Assembly: GCA_017432405.1 (NCBI GenBank)
Contig: JAFRJF010000124.1
Location: forward strand, 1 to 7,656
DNA from: Clostridia bacterium
Lineage (GTDB): Bacteria; Bacillota_A; Clostridia; Christensenellales; Aristaeellaceae
DNA length: 7,656 nt
Direction of reading: 5' to 3'
Position numbers and translations under genes: made by a program. Shown here one piece after another: positions 6,201 to 7,656 of this stretch. The notes under the pieces are model-generated. The model saw only the letters and a program-made list of their open reading frames with translations. It did not search any database and had not been told where the DNA came from. Positions within the stretch are counted from its first letter, which is position 1; each line of letters starts with the position of its first letter.

Positions 6201-7656
6201 GTCGCGACAGACCTCGCCACCGGCGATACCTGCGTCGTTAACGTAACCGGGGCAGCGACGCGGGCCGGCAGCTACACCGCCACGGCCAGCGCCCTGTCGA
6301 ACGCGAATTACGCGCTTCCCTCGGAGAAAACCCAGGCGTTTACCATCGACCGGAAGACGGTAGGCTTGACGTGGACGAACACCAGCCTGACCTACAACGG
6401 AAGCAGCCAGAAGCCGACGGCCACGGCCACTGGCCTGGTGGGAAGCGATAGCTGCAGCGTGACGGTTGAAGGCGCCCAGAAGGACGTCGGCAGCGGCTAC
6501 ACGGCCACGGCGACGAAGCTGTCGAATTCGAATTACGCGCTGCCCGAGGCGGTGGCGCAGGCGTTTGCGATCGCCCCGAAGACGGTCGGCCTGACGTGGT
6601 CAAATACCAGCCTGACCTACAACGGCCAGCCGCAGCAGCCGACAGTCAGGGTAACCGGCCTCGCTTCCGGCGATACCTGCACGGTTACCGTGATCGGAGC
6701 ACAAACCAAGGCGGGCAGTTATACCGCGTCAGCCAGCGCACTGTCGAACGCGAATTACGCGCTGCCGACAACGGCGACAAAGGAATTTACCATCGCCCAG
6801 AAGGTTGTGGGATTGTCCTGGGGAACCACATCCTTTACCTACGACGGCCGAAGCCACGTGCCCACGGCGACGGCCACAGGCCTGGTCTCGGGCGATACCT
6901 GTAACGTGACGGTGACCGGCGCGGCAACCAACGCCGGCACATACACCGCCACTGCAAGCAAGCTGTCGAACGCGAATTACGCGCTGCCGGTATCGGCTAC
7001 AAAGTCCTTCAATATCGTCGCCGGCACGACGCCCGCGCCCACGGTGACGCCCAGGCCCACGACATCGCCCGAGAACACCGTCGACCCGGACATCACTGTG
7101 GCCCCGACGGAGATCATCATCGAAGACGTGCCGACGAAGGTCACGCTGAACAAGAAGGGCACGGTCACGCTGAAGATGAACCGGACGCTGACGCTGAAGG
7201 CCACCATCTCCCCCAAGGGCGTGAAGAGCACCCTCACCTGGAAGAGCAGCAACAAGAAGGTCGCCACCGTCAACAAGAAGGGCAAGGTACTGCCCGTGAG
7301 ACCCGGCACCGCGAGGATCACCGTGAGCACCTACAACGGCAAGAAGGCCAGCGTGAAGGTGAAGGTGGTCAGCATACCCGCGACGAAGGTGCGCGTCACC
7401 GCGCCCACCAGGCGCGTGAAGGTGGGCAAGGCGCTGCAGCTCAGCGCCACACTGACGCCCGCCAACAGCACCGACAGCGTGACCTGGAAGAGCAGCAACA
7501 AGAAGATCGCCAGGGTCAGCAAGACCGGCAAGGTCACCGGCGTGAGTGCCGGGACCGTGACCATCACCGCCACCACCGACATCGGCAAGAAGGCCAGCGT
7601 GAAGCTGAAGGTGGTCAGCATACCCGCGACGAAGGTGCGCGTCACCGCGCCCACCA
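171..7656 (+). CDS. Giant secreted repeat protein (beta-helix, YDG/MBG-like, BIG2), 3' end missing
   Basis: One open frame of 2495 complete codons with no stop, truncated by the window edge. The start at 171 is fixed by AGGAGG 8 bases upstream and by the signal peptide that follows directly. Domain order: signal peptide, acidic stretch, PEGA-like, ZU5-like, a short conserved module, two beta-helix-like stretches, a His/Cys patch with an MBG-like domain, a YDG domain, fifteen MBG/YDG-like repeats, a Pro/Thr linker and BIG2 repeats. No known catalytic motif was recognised. Proteins of this style in gut Clostridia are exported, stalk-like surface proteins thought to serve in adhesion or substrate contact; that role is inferred here. 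The N-terminal part is rich in Asp/Glu and the BIG2 part rich in Lys. Codon use is strongly GC-ending and consistent from end to end, with no sign of a frameshift. A sorting motif, S-layer domain or other anchor should be sought downstream. Confidence 0.96.
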   Translation, partial: MKNIMKKALGLTMALILAIPSCMLAEPIEIEGVADIQLADVPDIPGDGFDIPDLQLDLELEGEPGDILLGEVEMPTPDLPGQGDEGGLPTEGDQPVELELQVEEALPVSVVFETTPEDAVIAVRPAVSGEDPAQEAIPPQEDGSYLLLPGQYTYSATAEGYVGLEGVAFEVVEAELPQYIRVVLEPEEAQPVEDPLEEAPESAPFEQSKTVSDVTVTVRAEAGAFPDGATLSVKRVSRDLRNQASEAIEDVRDEDQNVAASYTFDIKVLDGEGNEIQPAPGYDVEVSFALAEVEDENLEANVYHVTEEDDGLTAEKLEAEAEADTVTAITDGFSLYTVEFTYNHLEYVLPGDTSVPMSEILAALNLSGEVTAARVSDKALFNAKQDGGEWIVEALQPFTSTEWMKVTINGIVYKITVTDSLILSVNYIDENGETKTRDAIVLTAGDTTWKGATETNGWYVVNGDLEVDERITVQGDVKLILANVNKLVANKGVTVSTGNTLSVYAQSRITGAGQLLAYSDEAAAIGETDRSGFGAVTVYGGVIVAASEHGAGIGSNTDSAAAGTVSINGAVNIQTRGTTAGISADPVKLTVGDDVYVYSVYDRTTPKNNVVIDKIKGDYPRATTMIFNNEAPEKVAELTSESYYNESPFYNKGNAVREWMENGGVLKLCNKNMELDADVAQIVLKDNVYGLDLNGLGLIYKKGDHLPIITVGNGAILVLTDSNATKSNSVTAYDPIYGDAKSKSIKGGYITTNKDKSGGAPLYVSDGAVNVTRGGRFGMERGTIVGNLGSGVRLAEQDAYFAMIGGAITGNMANAGSGVYMSAGTFGLHGAPVINDNYASNVYLTAQNKIDINGALDEGASVGVTMQEGVDAVFTTNYGTYNADVPPDTYFDSDATGKKVLKVWNKEPVEAKLGEHQHEYTCQRSEDGATITITCANRDCGHEGTAQYSLGFSMPDPYVYGDDVKAADLLDAVALAAFNEAYKVSGYTVTAKDIKFFNQGSGTALGAMPTDPGDYRAELQVKAMDDSGVITIFQDYTITRRDVTITGISVMDKTYDGTTDASISGRAALYGVAPGDALTVDGNNARASFIDKDVAVDKPVTIEGYTLVGVKAANYNLVQPTGLKANIGKRELLVTWNYDPAQPLLYDGTVQAPTVAARPARDNVASERGKGLVGDDTCELSVEGGHKDAGSYTATASSPSNPNYRLPTDASLTQDYTIAPRPVKVVWDGATPLVYNGGAQAPTATVTVLNGDTCEPTVSGAKANAGDGYTATVTSLSNGNYRLPTKAAEPEDYSNLTKTFSIAPKTIGLSWGETFFPYDGNSHCPTVTATDLIQGDSCPLTVAGAQTQMGTYTATVNEPTNKNYSLPEDSTKEFIIGKKKVGLTWGSTSFTYDGQAHAPAVTVTGTIDGEPCEAVLKIVKLGDASGQACEAKDVGQYRATVTSLTNNYIPEDNSVLTQDFEIVQRTVTLEWSDTSLTYNGKAQKPTATVTNPAGSDICEVTVSGEMKNASDTSYTATAVSLSNDNYTLPEALQERQTSYTIARKPAELLWSNTVMTYNGQVLTPTASVINKESGDTCNVTVSGGQTDAGEYTATATALSNPNYTLPADPTKPFTVNKKTVNLRWESAVYTYDGQDHLPTAEATNLVSGDTCDITVTGAQKNAGTHTATASSLSNANYALPARKTQTFTIGKRTVSLAWSGETSFEYDGEPHAPEATATDLVSGDTCEVTVTKATAAGTYTATATALSNPNYALPSAKTQDYTIEQKVAALQWSNTALTYKGGNQRPTATVTNLISGDSCTVTVSGDQRDAGSYTATATRLSNANYKLPEAATHGFTIGQKVIDLSWSKTALTYNGQVQQPTVRIIGLASNDTCTVTLSGAQKNVGSYTATASALSNANYALPAAVTQAYTIAPKVVGLTWGTTSFTYDGQSHVPAVTATALFDGDTCAVTVDGAQKDTGRYTATASALSNANYALPSTKTQSFSINRKTVGLDWSNTSFTYDGQSHVPTAVATDLATGDTCVVNVTGAATRAGSYTATASALSNANYALPSEKTQAFTIDRKTVGLTWTNTSLTYNGSSQKPTATATGLVGSDSCSVTVEGAQKDVGSGYTATATKLSNSNYALPEAVAQAFAIAPKTVGLTWSNTSLTYNGQPQQPTVRVTGLASGDTCTVTVIGAQTKAGSYTASASALSNANYALPTTATKEFTIAQKVVGLSWGTTSFTYDGRSHVPTATATGLVSGDTCNVTVTGAATNAGTYTATASKLSNANYALPVSATKSFNIVAGTTPAPTVTPRPTTSPENTVDPDITVAPTEIIIEDVPTKVTLNKKGTVTLKMNRTLTLKATISPKGVKSTLTWKSSNKKVATVNKKGKVLPVRPGTARITVSTYNGKKASVKVKVVSIPATKVRVTAPTRRVKVGKALQLSATLTPANSTDSVTWKSSNKKIARVSKTGKVTGVSAGTVTITATTDIGKKASVKLKVVSIPATKVRVTAPT
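489..725 (+). other. PEGA-like beta-sandwich domain
   Basis: Residues about 107-185 have the usual plan of this fold: a strand with VVFETTPEDAVIAV, then an acidic 'EDGSYLLLPGQYTYSATAEGY' turn and strand, then VGLEGVAFEV and a final strand. The Gly-Gln-Tyr-x-Tyr-x-Ala-x-Ala-x-Gly-Tyr pattern is the hallmark. Such domains are extracellular spacer or binding modules without catalysis. The assignment is by eye to a family with low sequence identity. Confidence 0.6.
801..1196 (+). other. ZU5-like 'FPDG' module
   Basis: Residues about 211-342. The start VTVTVRAEAGAFPDGATLSV matches a module often seen in large Clostridia surface proteins (Ala-Gly-x-Phe-Pro-x-Gly-x-x-Leu-x-Val). It continues with YTFDIKVLDGEGNEIQP and ends with FSLYTVEFTY. 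It contains many acidic residues. It is a beta-rich structural module placed between the PEGA-like domain and the beta-helix region. Similarity to ZU5 is a judgement from the pattern, not from a search. Confidence 0.5.
1197..1427 (+). other. Short conserved 'LPGD...LQPFTSTE' module
   Basis: Residues 343-419. Visible pattern: YVLPGDTSVPMSEILAALNL, then GEVTAARVSDKALF, then a strand ending EALQPFTSTEWMKVTINGIVY. I have a general memory of this block next to ZU5-like modules in gut Bacillota proteins, but I cannot name a family. It looks like a small beta-sandwich that ends the N-terminal head. Confidence 0.4.
1428..2075 (+). other. Beta-helix-like carbohydrate-binding region 1
   Basis: Residues about 420-635. 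Short hydrophobic strands with Gly/Asn turns follow one another: WYVVNGDLEVDERITVQGDV, then a strand LILANVNKLVANKGVTVSTG, then LSVYAQSRITGAGQLLAYS, the turns AAAIGE and GAGIGS (550-555), and VSINGAVNIQTRG. The Gly-Ala-Gly-Ile-Gly turn after a TVYGG strand is typical of a parallel beta-helix seen in secreted gut proteins. Polysaccharide contact is a usual guess for this fold. No catalytic carboxylate set was recognised. Confidence 0.6.
2091..2912 (+). other. Beta-helix-like region 2
   Basis: Residues about 641-914. It begins with a WMENGGVLKL strand and LDLNGLGLIY, and continues with ITVGNGAILVLTDSNA. It then shows the classical right-handed beta-helix ladder around 780-870: FGMERGTIVGN, FAMIGGAITGN, SGVYMSAGTFGL, APVINDNYASNVYL, KIDINGALDEGASVGVTM. 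The repeated Gly-x-Ile-x-Gly-Asn rungs are direct evidence. It may extend region 1 into one solenoid. Role is inferred as a binding or adhesive surface. Confidence 0.65.
2913..3293 (+). other. His/Cys patch and MBG-like domain
   Basis: Residues about 915-1041. A cluster His916, His918, Cys922, Cys935, Cys940 and His942 opens the segment. It is followed by a beta domain with YVYGDDVKAADLLDAVALAA, a strand with IKFFNQGSGTALG and the ending MPTDPGDYRAELQV, typical of MBG-like domains (x-x-x-Pro-Gly-Asp/Thr-Tyr). The patch could bind a metal or form disulfides. Similar His-x-His...Cys stretches precede YDG/MBG domains in related proteins as I remember them. Confidence 0.45.
3294..3560 (+). other. 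YDG domain
   Basis: Residues 1042-1130. It holds the hallmark KTYDGTTDA near the start, then GVAPGDALTVDG, a strand ASFIDKDVAVDKPVTIEGY, and AANYNLVQPTG near the end, matching the YDG family in order and length (about 89 residues). It is an extracellular beta-sandwich module and joins directly to the tandem array through the strand KRELLVTW. Confidence 0.8.
3561..7025 (+). repeat. Fifteen tandem MBG/YDG-like repeats, about 74 residues (222 bases) each
   Basis: Start positions are 3561, 3834, 4086, 4308, 4566, 4803, 5025, 5247, 5469, 5691, 5913, 6135, 6357, 6582 and 6804; lengths in residues are 91, 84, 74, 86, 79, then 74 each except 75 for the thirteenth. Each has Leu-x-Trp at the start, Thr-Tyr-(Asn/Asp)-Gly, a Pro-Thr strand, a Gly-Asp-Thr-Cys turn followed by x-Val-Thr-Val, Ala-Gly-x-Tyr-Thr-Ala-Thr, Leu-Ser-Asn-x-Asn-Tyr-x-Leu-Pro, and a final (Phe/Tyr)-Thr-Ile before a basic residue. 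Repeat 4 is the most worn. This is a family of short extracellular beta-sandwiches; strung together they probably form a long stalk that carries the N-terminal head away from the cell. Strongly Thr, Ala and Ser rich, so glycosylation is possible. Confidence 0.9.
5835..5866 (+). repeat. 32-base identical block in repeats 10, 11 and 12
   Basis: The same 32 bases occur at 5835-5866, 6057-6088 and 6279-6310, exactly 222 bases apart each time. They encode Ala-Thr-Ala-Ser-Ala-Leu-Ser-Asn-Ala-Asn plus two bases of the next codon. Near-identical versions occur in repeats 14 and 15. Identity at synonymous positions points to recent duplication or gene conversion. Confidence 0.88.
7026..7124 (+). other. 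Pro/Thr-rich linker
   Basis: Residues 2286-2318 read as a flexible spacer with PAPTVTPRPTTSPENTVDP and TVAPTE, typical of linkers that cross the cell wall or separate a stalk from its base. It marks the change from the Cys-containing repeats to the Lys-rich BIG2 repeats. Confidence 0.75.
7125..7370 (+). other. BIG2 Ig-like domain 1
   Basis: Residues about 2319-2400. Family marks: strand TLTLKATISPKGV, TLTWKSSNKKVATVNKKGKV (W at 2357) and GTARITVSTYNGKKASVKVKV. BIG2 domains are bacterial Ig-like folds of surface proteins. This copy is unusually rich in Lys. It differs from the next copy at its start, so it is older or the edge of the array. Confidence 0.85.
7338..7410 (+). repeat. 73-base direct repeat, copy 1 (partner at 7584-7656)
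   Basis: This block recurs at 7584-7656, an offset of 246 bases (82 codons), with a single difference (G at 7359, C at 7605, giving Val versus Leu). It spans the boundary between adjacent BIG2 domains. The second copy runs to the last base of the window, so the match may be longer. Also repeated at the same offset are 24 bases at 7236-7259 and 7482-7505. Confidence 0.93.
7371..7616 (+). other. BIG2 Ig-like domain 2
   Basis: Residues 2401-2482, exactly 82 residues. It starts SIPATKVRVTAPT, then LQLSATLTPANSTDSVTWKS (W at 2439), KVTGVSAGTVTITATT and ASVKLKV. The Ala-Gly-Thr-x-x-Ile-Thr-Ala pattern is the classic BIG2 signature. The 82-residue spacing to domains 1 and 3 shows a tandem array that continues past the window. 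Confidence 0.88.
7584..7656 (+). repeat. 73-base direct repeat, copy 2 (ends at window edge)
   Basis: Second copy of the block at 7338-7410 with one mismatch. It reaches the window edge, which may reflect an assembly breakpoint in a repetitive gene or simply the chosen cut. Confidence 0.93.
7617..7656 (+). other. BIG2 domain 3, cut by the window edge
   Basis: The first thirteen residues (SIPATKVRVTAPT) are identical in DNA to the start of domain 2. The remainder lies outside the window. Confidence 0.75.

Noticed and set aside
3561..7025. CRISPR-like or mobile-element reading of the regular 222-base periodicity
   Set aside because: The repeats are contiguous, in frame, 222 bases long and coding throughout, with no spacers, terminal inverted repeats or transposase.

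Overview
The window is dominated by one very long, uninterrupted plus-strand gene. It starts at 171 and is still open at 7656 (2495 complete codons, no stop). It encodes a secreted, multi-domain, repeat-rich surface protein. The first 170 bases are an AT-rich control region. At the extreme left edge the first two codons of a divergently transcribed gene are probably present.

Organism: the strong AGGAGG ribosome site, the Gram-positive-style signal peptide, the GC-rich third positions with rare TTA/CTA/TCA codons, and the domain set (PEGA-like, ZU5-like, beta-helix, YDG/MBG-like repeats, BIG2) together suggest a fairly GC-rich Clostridia-type Bacillota, probably gut-associated. This is inferred from protein style; no taxonomic marker gene is present.

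Layout of the protein in order: signal peptide (1-25); acidic N-terminal stretch; PEGA-like beta-sandwich (about 107-185); 'FPDG' ZU5-like module (about 211-342); short conserved 'LPGD...LQPFTSTE' module (343-419); two stretches with right-handed beta-helix character (about 420-635 and 641-910); a His/Cys patch followed by an MBG-like domain (about 914-1041); one YDG domain (1042-1130); fifteen tandem MBG/YDG-like repeats of about 74 residues (1131-2285); a Pro/Thr-rich linker; and BIG2 Ig-like repeats of 82 residues, the third cut by the window edge. The C-terminal anchor, if there is one, lies outside the window.

The main non-obvious signal is in the repeat array. The loop after the Tyr-x-Gly motif follows a four-repeat cycle (Gln, Gln, His, His) across almost all fifteen repeats, and every repeat carries a Cys at the same place. 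The later repeats are uniform in length and share long identical DNA blocks, while the first five vary in length, so the array seems to have grown or been homogenised towards its C-terminal side. No known enzyme active site, mobile element, RNA gene, CRISPR array or terminator was seen.
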